A stretch of 64,000 bases of DNA from Chloracidobacterium sp. (GTDB lineage: Bacteria; Acidobacteriota; Blastocatellia; Pyrinomonadales; Pyrinomonadaceae). This document shows, piece by piece, positions 10,789-21,723 of the stretch. Each line of letters begins with the position of its first letter. Position 1 is the first letter of the stretch. The position numbers and the translations under genes were made by a program. The stretch lies in NCBI GenBank assembly GCA_016712045.1, contig JADJRV010000018.1:1-64000 (forward strand), given 5' to 3'. The notes under the pieces are model-generated. The model ran no database searches and was not told the origin of the DNA. It saw only the letters and a list, made by a program, of their open reading frames with translations.

Positions 10789-10823
10789 AAGTTGTTTGAG
10801 TCCCGCCTTTGGGCGAATTTGGA

Positions 10824-10881
10824 GAAGCCCGGAAGTAAGGGCGTTACATTCACGGGAATAACGCACTTACGTTCGGGCTTC
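10824..10881. repeat. REP-like palindromic element, copy 1
   Basis: Imperfect inverted repeat with 24-nt arms (10824-10847 and 10858-10881) sharing 20 positions. The arms contain GAAGCCCG and GTAAG-GCGTTA. It resembles the element at 13338-13401 in both arms, so the two form a family. Confidence 0.7.
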
Positions 10882-10925
10882 CCCCCAAAAAAAAACGCGC
10901 GGCCCGCTGCCTTGTTATTGGAATC

Positions 10926-10962
10926 TTGGTCCACCTTGGTCCACCTGGTCCGGACCGGACCA
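10926..10962. promoter_or_regulatory. tandem TTGGTCCACC repeats plus palindrome, operator-like
   Basis: TTGGTCCACC occurs twice head to tail (10926-10945), directly followed by the 17-bp palindrome TGGTCCGGACCGGACCA (10946-10962). The shared TGGTCC core suggests a protein-binding array about 100 bp upstream of the VIT/vWA gene. No cognate regulator is identifiable. Confidence 0.4.
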
Positions 10963-11065
10963 AAACGTTGATAAAATATCCTGCAAGAAATACAACCTCG
11001 TCCGTTCTCATAATGTCTAACTAAGAGTCAGGCACCGGGGCTGTATTACCAATTGGGAGAACATT

Positions 11066-13332
11066 ATGACGCACAGATCTTTTGCCGCTGCTATCGGCAT
11101 TGCTTTTTCCGTATTTCTTTTTAACATTACGACGCCCGCACAGGGCATTATTATCCCGATAGTTTGCGATACGCGTCCGTGCCGGCCGCGGCCGGTGCCG
11201 CAGCCGTTGCCGAACGCGCTGCCGGTCAAATCGATCAAGCTCGACACCAAGATCAACGGCCAGGTGGCGACGACGCACGTCGAGCAGGTTTTTAGAAACG
11301 ACACCAATTTTACGCTTGAGGGGACGTACTTTTTCCCGATCCCTGAAACGGCGTCGATCGTGGAATTTGCGATCTGGGAAGAACGGCAAAAGCTCGTCGG
11401 CGAGGTGCGTAGCCGCGAAGAAGCGAGGCGGATATACGACGAGATAGTCCGTCGGCAAAAGATCCCGGCTTGCTCGAATATGCGGGCAAAGACCTTTTCC
11501 AGGCATCGATCTTTCCAATTCCTCCGAATTCCGACAAAAGACTCGAAATGACATATACCGAGGTGCTCAAGGCTGATTCGGGTACCGTAGCGTATCGCTA
11601 TCCGCTCGGGACCGGACGAAATGTCTGGGCAAACCGCGGTCCGCGACAGCTTGAAGACGCAGTCTATGACCGCCGCGACGGCAGGCTTGTCCCGATTGGA
11701 CCAAAGCAGCAGTTTGGCACAGTGTCAGGTTCGATCGAGATCGTCGGTAAAGAAGCTCTTCGAAATATCTACTCGCCTTCGCACAAGATCGAGGTGACTA
11801 ACAAAGGCGAGACGGCGGCGAAAATATCTTTTGAAACGACGAGCAACGATAGCGACTTCTCACTGTTCTACGGGCTGTCAAACAACGATTTTGGCATGTC
11901 GCTCGTCACCTATCGCGAACCCGGCAAGGACGGCTACTTTTTGCTGATGCTTTCGCCAAAAGACAACATTTCTGAAAAAGAACTTGTCAGCAAGGACATC
12001 GTCTTTGTTCTCGACACATCGGTTCGATGGCCGACGAAGGTAAGATGGACAAGGCCAAAAAGGCACTGCTTTTTGGCATCCGCACGCTACGTGACGGCGA
12101 CCGGTTTAACATCATCAACTTTGCGGGCGAAGAACATCTGATGGAACGTGGCCTGATCGCCGCCAACGCCGCAGGCAAGAAACGCGGCGAGGAATTTGTC
12201 GAACGGCTGACGCCAACAGGCGGCACTAACATTAACGACTCACTTGTACAGTCGCTAAAACAATTTGAGAAAGGCGATCGGCCAAAGATGCTGGTGTTTA
12301 TGACCGACGGTTTGCCGACGGTCGGTGAAACGAATGTAGACAAGATCATCGCCAATTTGAAAAATGCCAAAACCGTCGATGTTCGGATTTTCCCATTCGG
12401 GTTTGGCTACGATGTCAATACGACTTTGCTCGACAAGATCGGTACGGAAAACTCGGGCATCTCCGAATACGTTCAACCAAAAGAGGATCTTGAGATCAAG
12501 GTTTCGAGCTTTTTCCAGAAAGTGAGTTCGCCGGTGCTTGCCGATCTCGACTTAGATTTTGGCCCGTTGCTGACCGAATATACTTATCCGCGAAAGCTGA
12601 CCGACCTTTTCCGCGGGATGCAGATGACGATCATCGGGCGGTATAAAAATACCAATGATCTCAAAAACATCACGCTCAAGCTGACGGGCAAAGCAGGAAC
12701 GGAAAGCCGTTCTTTCAACTACACGAACCTTGATTTTCCTGTTCGCTCGGATGAGAATAGCTTTTGCCGCGTCTCTGGGCGAGCCGCCGCGTCGGCTGGC
12801 TGCTCGAACAGATCCGCAACAACGGCGAGACAAAAGAAGTCCGCGACGAGGTCGTCCAACTTGGCACACGCTACGGTCTTGTGACGCCTTACACTTCGTA
12901 TCTCGCGACCGACGGGTCAATGGCAAACATTAGCCGCGACGCTCCGGCCGCAGCCGATATGTTGGTCGCCGGGCAGGCTCGTGCCAAGGAAAAGAGCGGG
13001 GCCGGAGCGGTTACAATGAGCACGCAGCAAAATGCGATGAAGGTCAACTGGGTCTGTATGATGAAGACAAAAAAGATGCGAGGGAGCAGATTGTTTTGAG
13101 AAACACTCAGACCAATCAGTTTGTCGCAAATAAAAACTTCATCAACCAAAACGGTGTCTGGGTAGATACGGATTTCAACCCGAATTCAGAGCGGCCGGAG
13201 ACGGGCGTGAAGTTTGCGAGCGACGAATACTTCAAACTCATCGAACGCGAGCCGGGCCTCGCCCCGTATCTCTCGCTCGGCGAACAGGTCGTCGTCGTGT
13301 GGAAGGGAATGGTGTACCGAATAACTAAATAA
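11066..13332 (+). CDS. VIT-domain / von Willebrand A-domain secreted protein (multiply frameshifted)
   Basis: Five overlapping frames assemble into about 755 aa: 11066 to about 11460, to 12020, to 12765, to about 13040, to 13332. Domains: signal peptide; VIT domain (VKSIKLDTKINGQVATTHVEQ, about residues 50-170, with SREEARRIYDE); vWA domain with MIDAS DTSGSM once one G is restored at 12020-12022, plus TPTGGTNI and FMTDGLPTVG; helical C-terminus with WLLEQIRNNG. All four shifts fit missing single bases in short runs, for example T4 instead of T5 just before 12765. By family analogy (inter-alpha-trypsin inhibitor heavy-chain-like) it binds ligands or matrix at the surface. A real pseudogene cannot be excluded. 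Confidence 0.8.
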
Positions 13333-13337
13333 GGCAT

Positions 13338-13401
13338 AAGCCCGCACGGAGTAAGGGCGTAACATCAAATTGGATGTTACGCCCTTGCTCCGGGCGGGCT
13401 T
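13338..13401. repeat. REP-like palindromic element, copy 2
   Basis: Near-perfect inverted repeat: 29-nt arms (13338-13366 and 13373-13401) with two mismatches around the loop AAATTG. The arms share AAGCCCG and AGTAAGGGCGT with copy 1 at 10824-10881. It begins 5 bp after the VIT/vWA stop and could also act as a transcript-end hairpin. Confidence 0.8.
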
Positions 13402-13481
13402 CTGCATCAGAGAGGTGATTTTCGAGCGTGGAATGTTTATTCTATTTATCGGAGATCACCTTTTTTTTCGGAGGCTTTGCA

Positions 13482-14452
13482 GTGAAAAGTTTTATCGTCC
13501 TTTCATTACTTGTGGTTAGTTTGGCTGCGGGGCATTTGCCCAGAATGGTTGGGTGCAACGATCGGCAAATACCGAGCGTGATCTCGTCGCCGTGTACTTC
13601 ACCGGTTCCGACAAAGGCTGGATCGCAGGTGATAGTGGCTATCTGGCTTCGACGTCCGACGGCGGCAAATCCTGGACTCCGTACCCGCTAAACACTACGG
13701 AAGACATCAACGAGATCTATTTTCGCAACGACGACAACGGTTATCTGGTCGCAGGGCGGAAAATGTACAGCACCCGTGACGGCGGTAAGACTTGGCAAGA
13801 GATCCGTATCTACCGCAGCGGTGAATTTGGCGCCGGACGGCCTGAGTTTCTGAGTATTCGATTTTCGGACAAAAAACGCGGCTACGTTGTCGGTTCTGTC
13901 CTGCGGACGAGCGGTGATGACGACATCGTGGTCGATTCGCTGCTGATGCGGACCGAAGACGGCGGTGACACTTGGCGGCGGATCACTGTCCCGTCAAAGA
14001 CAGAGCTGTTTCACCTAGATTTTGACGGCAATTCGCGCGGCTGGATCGTCGGCGACAGCGGCGTGATATTAGCCTCGACCGATGAAGGCAACACTTGGGT
14101 CAAACAAACCTCCGGCACGACGATGCCACTTTACAATGTCGATTTTCGCGATAGCAAAGAGGGCTATATCGTCGGCAAATCGGGGACCATCCTACGTACC
14201 GAAAACGGCGGCTCGTTTTGGGAAAAGGTCGGTACCAATTTCAAAGACACATTTATGCGTGTCGATTTTGCCGATGACAAGAACGGCTGGGCCGTCGGAT
14301 ACGCTGGAACGATCCTCCGCTCGGGCGATAAAGGCAAATCCTGGATACGTCAGGAAAGCGGTACCCGCGACCGTATTTACGGCCTTTATATGGACAAAAA
14401 ATACGGCTGGGCCGTCGGTGCAAAAGGCCTCGTTTTACAGTTCAAAAAATAA
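13482..14452 (+). CDS. YCF48/BNR-type beta-propeller secreted protein (frameshifted)
   Basis: GTG start at 13482 with GGAGG 7 bp upstream. It encodes a signal peptide (KSFIVLSLLVVSLAAG), then the frame moves at the G run 13529-13532; one more G gives ...AGAFAQNGWVQRSANTERD. The body (13553-14452) has six or seven repeats of about 45 residues, each with a DGGKSW/DGGKTW/DGGDTW/EGNTW/NGGSFW/KGKSW Asp-box-like motif and a GWAVG or GYIVG strand. This matches the photosystem-II stability factor (YCF48)-like propeller family, common in secreted proteins of heterotrophs, where the exact function is unknown. Confidence 0.8.
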
Positions 14453-14485
14453 TCAGAAAAAATCTGCTTTTCCCCCCCGCTTTAA

Positions 14486-14514
14486 TTAACACTTTTGTAA
14501 AACTGTGTTATATT
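14486..14514 (+). promoter_or_regulatory. candidate promoter for the TonB-dependent receptor gene
   Basis: TTAACA at 14486-14491, 17 bp, TATATT at 14509-14514, in an AT-rich stretch 78 bp before the start codon. Confidence 0.5.
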
Positions 14515-14591
14515 TCATAACAATTTCCGTTAACTTTACGTTTACATATCACAAAATTTGATCTGCGATCTATTTCTTGGGAGGGAAACAG

Positions 14592-17500
14592 ATGTTAAGA
14601 AAGCACTTTTTTAAGGCGTTTACGCTTTTCGCAGTTACTTTTGCGCTCGCGAGCGTAAATTTTGCGCAAGGTACGACCTCGCGTATTACAGGTACCGTTA
14701 CTGATTCGTCAGGTGCGGTCGTTCCAGGAGCTAATGTTTCACTTAGGCGTGATGGCGTTGGGGCTGTGGTAGCTATTGCACAAACCAATGAAAATGGCTC
14801 CTATACCTTTGACCTGATTCAGGCGGGTACATATGACATTACCGTTGAAAAAGCAGGATTTAAGAAAACAATTTCTACTGGAAACGCTGCATTTGTTAAT
14901 TTACCGTCGACCATCAATATTGTGCTGCAAGCCGGAGATGTGTCGGCCTCGGTAACCGTAACCGGTGGAGCCGAGGCAGTGCAGACTAGTACATCGGGAA
15001 ATCTTGGAACGACCATTGATCAGAGAACTCTCGAAGCGTTGCCGATCGTGGGGGCCCGTGGACGAAACCCTCTTGATCTGCTTAATTTTCAACCGGGTGT
15101 TGTAAATGGCGGAAATACGGGCGGAGGGGTAAATGTAAATGGTTCTCGTGACCGTGCTTTTAACTTTACGCTGGACGGTATCGATATTAATGAGTCGACA
15201 GCCGGTGGATCAAACTTTACCCCTCTGCGTCCCAATCCGGATTCGGTCCAAGAATTTCAGATCGTTACAAGTAACTTTACCGCAGAACTCGGCCGCAGCA
15301 GCGGTGCGCAGGTCACTTTCGTTACGCGTTCCGGTACAAACGATTTTCACGGAAATTTATTCGAGTATTATCAAACACCTAGATTTAATGCGAAGAGTTA
15401 TGCAGAAACGCTTCTGAAACAACCTAAAGGGCAGTTCGTTCAGCACATTTTTGGCGGCAGCATGGGTGGACCGCTATCCAATTTTGGATTTGGAGAGGGT
15501 GAGCCTTTTAAGTTGTTGCGTAACAAGGCTTTCTTTTTTGTAAATCTTCAGCTCCTGCGTGCATATGACACGGCTCTCGTAACTAGAACCGTTTATACCC
15601 AAGCTGCAAGGGCTGGCCTGTACCGTTATGTGGTCGGACGGGCAAATGCTCCCGCCGGAACCTCGACCGCGGCAGTTGATGCGATTGGAAATCCGGTTCT
15701 TCCAGCCTGTTCGGGAGGACCTCCACCGACCAATCAGCCGTGTATCTCGAGCTATAACATCGCGACATTGTCGCCGACAACTTTTCGATCCGACGTTGAT
15801 GGGATATATCAATTCGATGCCGCTGCCGAACAATTTCGCGTCAGGTGACGGATTGAATACGGCGGGTTTTAATTTCGCAGCTCCCCAAAGAGAGAGACAG
15901 TATGACCTCTCTACAAAGCTTGATTTTACGTTCAACGAACGGCATTCGTCATACGTGCGCTACGCTCAGGGTAGCCAAAGCAGCCTTGGCGACGCAGGGA
16001 ATGGTGGCCGCCCAAGGTTCCCGAATGCTCCTAATTTTGTCGATACGGCTCGAACGCCAAAAAATCTCGCAGTGAATTGGCGGTGGTCGCATTCGCCTAC
16101 AGTTGTAAATGAGTTTATTTACGGGTTCAGCAAATTCTTCTTTTCATTTGCTACGCCTCAACCCGACCCGAATTACGCCTTTGTTTTCCAACTTCCGACG
16201 GACATAAATACGAACTTTTCGTATAACGCTCGTGGTGTTACTACAAATCAGATCGTAGACAATTTGACCTGGGTGAAAGGGAACCATACGATAAAGACTG
16301 GGATCAACTTTAGATTCAACCTACATAAGGATGATCGATCGGGCGTAGCCGGCACTTCAGTCGAGCCCGCGATGACGTTTTCGTTTGGAACATCGTCCGC
16401 GGGGTATTCAAATTTTAATATTCCCGCAAATACCACCGGTATTAATTCAACTGACCTGACACGGCTGCACAACACGATAGCAGACTTTTTAGGGCGGATT
16501 AATTCGGTTTCCCGGGCGTTTGTTGCCGATCCCTCGAATCCAAATGCGTTCCTTTCAGCCTGGTTCCCATTGGCTAAACAAAGCAAAATACAAGGAATAC
16601 GATTCTTACTTTCAAGATAATTGGCGATTTCGGCCAACTCGTATTCGACATCGGTGTTCGCTGGGAGGTAAAGGCAACGCCGGCGATAGACGGTCGGCCG
16701 ATCCTTGTGCCTGACCAGCCAATGAAACTTGGAGCGGCTCCGTCAAATACGATAAAGTTTGTCGAGGGTAAGTTATTCGATACGGACTTTGGAAAAATCT
16801 TACCTTCGGTCGGGTTTGCGTGGGATCCTTTAAGACAGGCAAAACCTCGATCAGGGCAAATTACAGGCTGGCGTCAGACCGCATTGCTACATTTTTGTTT
16901 GGATCGTCGATCTTTCAGAGTGCGCTCGGCAATACACTTGGTGCGACGAATACAGCTTTTGGACAGGCAGGCGGCCTCTATCGTGACGTCGCTCCGATCA
17001 TTGCTGGGTTAATCCCGACACAGACTCCTGGTCAGGCACGTCAGCCTGCGGCTTTTGGTGCCTTGAGCACGAGCGTGATCGACCCTGACCTAGAGTTCCC
17101 ACAGATCCACGAATGGTCCGCTAGCTTCCAACGCGAGATCGGTAACGGATATGTCGCTGAGTTTAACTATATTGGAAAGCACGGCGTACACCTCACTGGC
17201 GGATATAATGCTAATCAGGTTAATATTTTCGCAACAGATCCTCGTTGCGGAGCTCAGACATTTGTACAGGCGTTCATTCAGGCTCAAGATGCAGCCGGTG
17301 CTGCTAATACAAATTGCTTGGCATCGCTTCTGACGGGCGGCTTGGCAACGGGTAACTCGGTTGCGTTCAGGACCCAGTTCTCGACCAATCTAAATGATGG
17401 TAATGTTGGTAGTTCCGCACAGACGCTAGCTCGTCAGTCTGGGGCGACATCGCTGACATCACGTGGGTTTAGCCCTTATTATTTTCAAAACTATCCGCAG

Positions 17501-18340
17501 TTTAATGGCGGGGTGAATGTTTTTGACAGTAGCGATTACTCGAGTTACCACGGGCTGCAATTCATCTTTAAACGCAGAATGACCAGCGGGCTCGGCTTCC
17601 AGGTTGCTTATACATGGTCTACGTCAAAGGACAATCGATCATGGGATCCATCACTTAGTACCATCAATACGGGTAATTCACAGGCCGGATCGAGTACTCC
17701 GTTCGACAATCGTAATAGAAATCTGAACTATGCGTACTCCGATTTCGACCGACGCCATGTTGTTCAGATGACCTATGTTTACGAATTGCCGTTTGGCAAG
17801 GGAAAATGGATCAATCCGGGGAACAGTGTCCTAAATTATATTGTGGACGGGTGGCAGGTTTCGGGCACAACGCTCAATATGACGGGAAGGCCGTTCACCG
17901 TGTACTCGGGACGTCTGACTATGGGTAACGTCATTCAGACACCGGCAAATTGTAATGGCTGTACGCCAAACATGGGCTCGGTCTTTCTTGAAGCTGGTAC
18001 TAATACCTTTTTTAGTGCAGCCCAGCGTGCGATGTTTTCAGTTCCCACCCCGGGAACGATCGGTAACACAGGCAGAAACTACTTCCGCAATGCCCCATAT
18101 TTCCAGACCGATTTGTCGCTATTGCGAAAATTCAAGTTTGGCGAACGTTGGGCGTTTGATCTTCGTGTCGATGCGAGAAATCTGACAAATCATGTCGACT
18201 TTGATATTTCGTCTCAGAACGACAACATGACTATGTTTTCGCCTCAGTTTGGCAAGTTGTTTGATTCTAACCGGAATCCAGGAGCCGGTGTTGCAAACAA
18301 CTCACGTAGAATACAGTTCTCAGGTAAGCTGAGTTTCTAA
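14592..18340 (+). CDS. Oar-like TonB-dependent receptor with N-terminal carboxypeptidase-regulatory domain (multiply frameshifted)
   Basis: Start ATG at 14592 with GGGAGG 8 bp upstream. About 1248 aa: signal peptide, carboxypeptidase-regulatory beta-sandwich (RITGTVTDSSGAVVPGANV), plug domain (LEALPIVGARGRNPLDLLN, NGSRDRAFNFTLDGIDINE), then a long outer-membrane beta barrel ending in Phe (GKLSF), the usual recognition signal for barrel assembly. The frame changes near 15795, 16575, 16655 and 16830; reading across them restores barrel text such as YKEYDSYFQDNW. By family knowledge this is an active outer-membrane transporter driven by TonB-ExbBD; the substrate (oligosaccharide or peptide) cannot be told from sequence. 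Confidence 0.85.
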
Positions 18341-18365
18341 CTTAAGCTGCGTCTGGTTTTATTGC

Positions 18366-18399
18366 CTCTGCCGTTCTGAAAAGGGCGGCAGAGCTTTTT
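18366..18399 (+). terminator. rho-independent terminator after the receptor gene
   Basis: Stem CTCTGCCG (18366-18373) with CGGCAGAG (18386-18393), then C and five T's. It sits between two convergent genes. Confidence 0.75.
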
Positions 18400-20107
18400 A
18401 TTTATTGAGCCGTTGCTTTGCTGCCAACTGAGCAAGTTGGCCGGCACGGGGAAGGGTTTCTACCGCTTTAGCGACTTGGGGATCGTCTTCTGTCACGACC
18501 TGTTGAGCCGCGTTGACGCCGTACGAAGCCATTATGATGTTGTAGCGGAGACGGAGCTTGATAAACGCTGCCTCGGCAGTGAGCTGTTTGTCGCTGATTC
18601 TCCACGTTCCTTGTTTCTTTACATATGTTAGGAACGCAGTTTTGAGAGCCTCGGTTGAGGGAAGATCTCCCGGCGTTACGCGTTTGCCGAGGGTAAAAGA
18701 CGTCGCGGTGTATGATTCCAGGCCTGCAACACGGCCAGAGACGACCTCGAGGGCAAAGAAAAAGATCGGGTCGATCAGGGCGGCACGCAGAGCAGTGATC
18801 TCGTCGGCTTTGACCTTTTCGTCGGGCGTGATGCCGTCGCCGCCAAAAACTGTTCTATCCGTCACCGTTCGCGTAGCTATCGAGGAACCGACAAGCGCGG
18901 CGGCGTTTTCGGTGTGATTGAAATAGTCGTAAAGATCCATCCGAGTATAATCTCGCTGGATGGAGCGGCCGGATGGCGTCAGGTAACGTGCGGTCGTTAG
19001 TGTCAAGCCGGTGTTGCCCGGCAGGTCGAGTACGCTTTGGACGAGGCCCTTGCCAAAAGTCTTATCGCCAACGATCATCGCACGGTCGTTGTCCTGAAAG
19101 GCTCCGGCGACGATCTCTGAGGCAGATGCGGTATCTTCGTTTACAAGCACGACGAGCGGCATAGTCTCCGGGTTGGTATTAGCCGACCGCCAAACGCGAT
19201 TGTCGATACGCGAGCGGCCCTTTTGCGAAAGGATAAGCGTTCCTGCCGGCAGAAATTTCTCGGCGACCTTTACCGCCTGATCAACAATGCCACCGCCGTT
19301 ATTTCTCAGATCAAGCACGAGCGAACGCATCCCTTGTTGTTTGAGGCTGCGCATTGCTACGTCAAATTCATCGCTGGTCGTGTAGTTAAATCCCTCTGAT
19401 AACTCAATATAGCCAACGCCTGGACGCAATATATACGCATCAGGTATCGATGGTTGCGATACGCGTCCGCGTCGTAACTCGACCGTTTCGATCTGGTTTG
19501 TCGCCGCCCGTTCGATCGACATCCGAAGCACCGTCCCATTTGCCCCTCGTATCTTATCGCGAACGTCGTCCGACTCCTTGCCGGTCATTTTCTCGCCGTT
19601 GATGGCGACTATCTTATCGCCGTAGTGAAGTTGTGCTTTTGACGCAGGTGAACCCGGAAACGTCGCCAGGATAAATGTATCGAGCACGCCCGAGCGTTCA
19701 AAATTGGCGATCGTCGCACCGATGCCCGTATAGCCGCTTTTTTGTTCGTCGAGCAGATCTTTCCAGTCGGCGACGCCGTGAAAATTGGAGTGCGGATCGA
19801 GCGTGTGCAGTGCCCCGGTCAGAGCAGACTCGGTCATTTCGGCACGGCTGATCTTTCGGCCGTCGATGTAGCTGCGGGCGATGATGTCCTCGGCTTCGCG
19901 TATCTCTGCGGCGATCCTCGAAGTTTTAGTTTCCGGCTCGGCATTTGGCGGAATTGTCGCCGAGCCGCCAGATGCTGCAAATGTACTGCCGCGTTTGATC
20001 GAGAAAGGCTCGGCCGGCGCATTTAATGGTGATCTCTGAGCGGGGAAACTCGCCGTCGCAGCAGTTACGATCAGAAAGATACTTAAAATGCGGCCAGCTT
20101 GGTACAT
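18398..20107 (-). CDS. ctpA: S41 C-terminal processing peptidase with PDZ domain
   Basis: 569 aa from the ATG at 20107, which gives a signal peptide (GRILSIFLIVTAATASFPAQ); an in-frame start at 20146 would spoil it. A helical N-terminus (DIIARSYIDGRKIS) is followed by a PDZ domain (about 120-200, GYTGIGATIANFER, GDKIVAINGEKM) and the S41 domain. The domain carries LVLDLRNNGGG, the nucleophile Ser in TASASEIVAGAF, and the Lys in GDKTFGKGLVQ, so the Ser/Lys dyad is present. Role by family: periplasmic trimming of proteins at their C-termini. Symbol by family only. Transcribed from a leader with a terminator-like hairpin (20167-20210). Confidence 0.88.
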   Translation of the reverse strand: MYQAGRILSIFLIVTAATASFPAQRSPLNAPAEPFSIKRGSTFAASGGSATIPPNAEPETKTSRIAAEIREAEDIIARSYIDGRKISRAEMTESALTGALHTLDPHSNFHGVADWKDLLDEQKSGYTGIGATIANFERSGVLDTFILATFPGSPASKAQLHYGDKIVAINGEKMTGKESDDVRDKIRGANGTVLRMSIERAATNQIETVELRRGRVSQPSIPDAYILRPGVGYIELSEGFNYTTSDEFDVAMRSLKQQGMRSLVLDLRNNGGGIVDQAVKVAEKFLPAGTLILSQKGRSRIDNRVWRSANTNPETMPLVVLVNEDTASASEIVAGAFQDNDRAMIVGDKTFGKGLVQSVLDLPGNTGLTLTTARYLTPSGRSIQRDYTRMDLYDYFNHTENAAALVGSSIATRTVTDRTVFGGDGITPDEKVKADEITALRAALIDPIFFFALEVVSGRVAGLESYTATSFTLGKRVTPGDLPSTEALKTAFLTYVKKQGTWRISDKQLTAEAAFIKLRLRYNIIMASYGVNAAQQVVTEDDPQVAKAVETLPRAGQLAQLAAKQRLNK

Positions 20108-20166
20108 AGGCGAAATGAAAAACAAATAGACCCATGACTGGCACACCCGCGAGGCGGCCTGTCCGA

Positions 20167-20210
20167 AAAAAAGATCGGCGGAATTAACGGCACTTAATTA
20201 CCGCCGATCA
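20167..20210 (-). terminator. terminator-like hairpin in the ctpA leader
   Basis: On the minus strand, CCGCCGATC/GATCGGCGG (20202-20210 with 20174-20182) extends by a further 5 bp past a one-base bulge and is followed by seven T's (A run 20167-20173). It lies between the candidate promoter at 20229-20258 and the ctpA start, so it is either an attenuator or a stop for antisense transcription. Confidence 0.6.
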
Positions 20211-20228
20211 CACATTTGGTATGCCTAC

Positions 20229-20258
20229 TTTATACACTCAAACGGTATGGATTTCCAA
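20229..20258 (-). promoter_or_regulatory. candidate promoter for ctpA
   Basis: On the minus strand, TTGGAA (20258-20253), 18 bp, TATAAA (20234-20229). The start would be near 20222, upstream of the hairpin described at 20167-20210. Confidence 0.5.
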
Positions 20259-20337
20259 ATTTTGTGGCGAAAATTTCACTGATAGAGGTGCTTTGATTTT
20301 TGTCTGCGGAAGTGTTCTCATAAAATATAAAGTAAAT

Positions 20338-21615
20338 ATGACCCATTCATTCAAATTACCGCCGCTCGATATCGAAGAATACGCCCTAACCAACGGCCTG
20401 CGCGTCGTGCTTAACCGCGACACAGTCGCACCGGTCGTTTCGCTTGCCGTGTATTACAACGTTGGTTCACGCAACGAACGCGATGATCGCACGGGCTTTG
20501 CTCACCTCTTTGAACACATGATGTTTCAGGGGTCCGAAAACGTGCCAAAGGCCGGGCATTTTCAGCACATTATGAAAGCCGGCGGCACGATGAACGGCAC
20601 CACGTCGAGCGAGCGGACGAATTATTACGAGACGCTGCCGGCAAACCAACTGCCGCTCGGGCTGTGGCTCGAATCGGACAGGATGCGTTCGCTGGCCGTC
20701 ACGCAGGAGAATCTTGATAACCAACGCGAGGCCGTCAAGGAAGAAAAGCGGCTTCGATACGATAATCAGCCGTACGGGCAAATTTTCGATCTCATCAACG
20801 AGATGATCTATAAGAATTTTGCCAATAGTCATTCGACGATCGGTTCGATGGAACATCTCGACGAAGCGTCGGTTGAGGATGTGCAGGAATTTTTCCGCGT
20901 TTACTACGCCCCGAATAACGCTGTGCTCGTGCTGTCCGGAGCGTTTGAAACCGACGAGGCAAAACATCTCATCGAAACGTATTTTGGTGACATACCTTCG
21001 CAGCCGCTACCGCCCGATCTGGATGTGAGCGAGCCGGACGAGGTCGCCTCCAACTATCGCGAATGGGAAGACCCGCTCGCTCCGTTCCCGGCGTTTCTCA
21101 TCGGCTGGAAGATACCAAAGCGCCGCACGCCCGAGTTTAATGCTCTGTATCTCGCCGGTAAGGTGCTTTATGACGGCGACAGTTCGCGGCTCTATCAAAA
21201 GCTGGTCAAGGGCGAAGAGTCGGTCATTCAGCTGTTTGGTTTTACCGATGAACGACGCGGGCCGTCGAGCATTTTTGTCGGAGCGATCCCCAAACCCGAC
21301 AAAGATCTGAGCAAGATCCGCGAGACGATAATGAACGAGATCCACGATCTCGCTGCCCACGGCCCGACCGCAGAGGAGATGGAAAAGATCGAAAATCAGC
21401 TTATCAACGACTCCGTCCGTATGCGGCAATCGTCGATGTCTCGGGCACAGTCCATCGCCGAATATGCTTTGTACGACGGCGACCCCAAATTGATAAACAC
21501 CGACCTCGATGAGCTACTAGCCGTGACAGCCGAGCAAATACGCCACGCCGTCGGCGTCTATCTAAATACTGAAAATCGGTCACTGCTCGACGTCGTTCCT
21601 TCCGGACAAGGTTAA
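20338..21615 (+). CDS. M16 zinc peptidase, catalytic member of a pair
   Basis: 426 aa from the ATG at 20338; the in-frame start at 20221 adds a stretch that looks non-coding. It has the inverted zinc motif HLFEH (HxxEH, about residue 55) with the downstream Glu of the EAVKEEKRLRYDN helix. The N-terminal half has TNGLRVVLNRD and AVYYNVGSRNE; the C-terminal half is the usual inactive duplicate. M16B peptidases work as pairs enclosing peptides in a chamber, and the next gene is the natural partner. No signal peptide, so a cytoplasmic location is likely. Confidence 0.9.
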   Translation: MTHSFKLPPLDIEEYALTNGLRVVLNRDTVAPVVSLAVYYNVGSRNERDDRTGFAHLFEHMMFQGSENVPKAGHFQHIMKAGGTMNGTTSSERTNYYETLPANQLPLGLWLESDRMRSLAVTQENLDNQREAVKEEKRLRYDNQPYGQIFDLINEMIYKNFANSHSTIGSMEHLDEASVEDVQEFFRVYYAPNNAVLVLSGAFETDEAKHLIETYFGDIPSQPLPPDLDVSEPDEVASNYREWEDPLAPFPAFLIGWKIPKRRTPEFNALYLAGKVLYDGDSSRLYQKLVKGEESVIQLFGFTDERRGPSSIFVGAIPKPDKDLSKIRETIMNEIHDLAAHGPTAEEMEKIENQLINDSVRMRQSSMSRAQSIAEYALYDGDPKLINTDLDELLAVTAEQIRHAVGVYLNTENRSLLDVVPSGQG

Positions 21616-21723
21616 GAAATTTAGCCACAGAGTCACAGGAGTGGCGGAGAGAAGAAAATGCTTTTATTAATTTGCTTCCTCCCCTCCACTCTCTGTTATC
21701 AGTACTCGGCGAATTATTAAGTT

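Noticed and set aside
11066..13332. Calling the VIT/vWA locus a pseudogene
   Set aside because: All breaks are single-base and similar breaks hit the normally essential argS, so read error is the simpler explanation.
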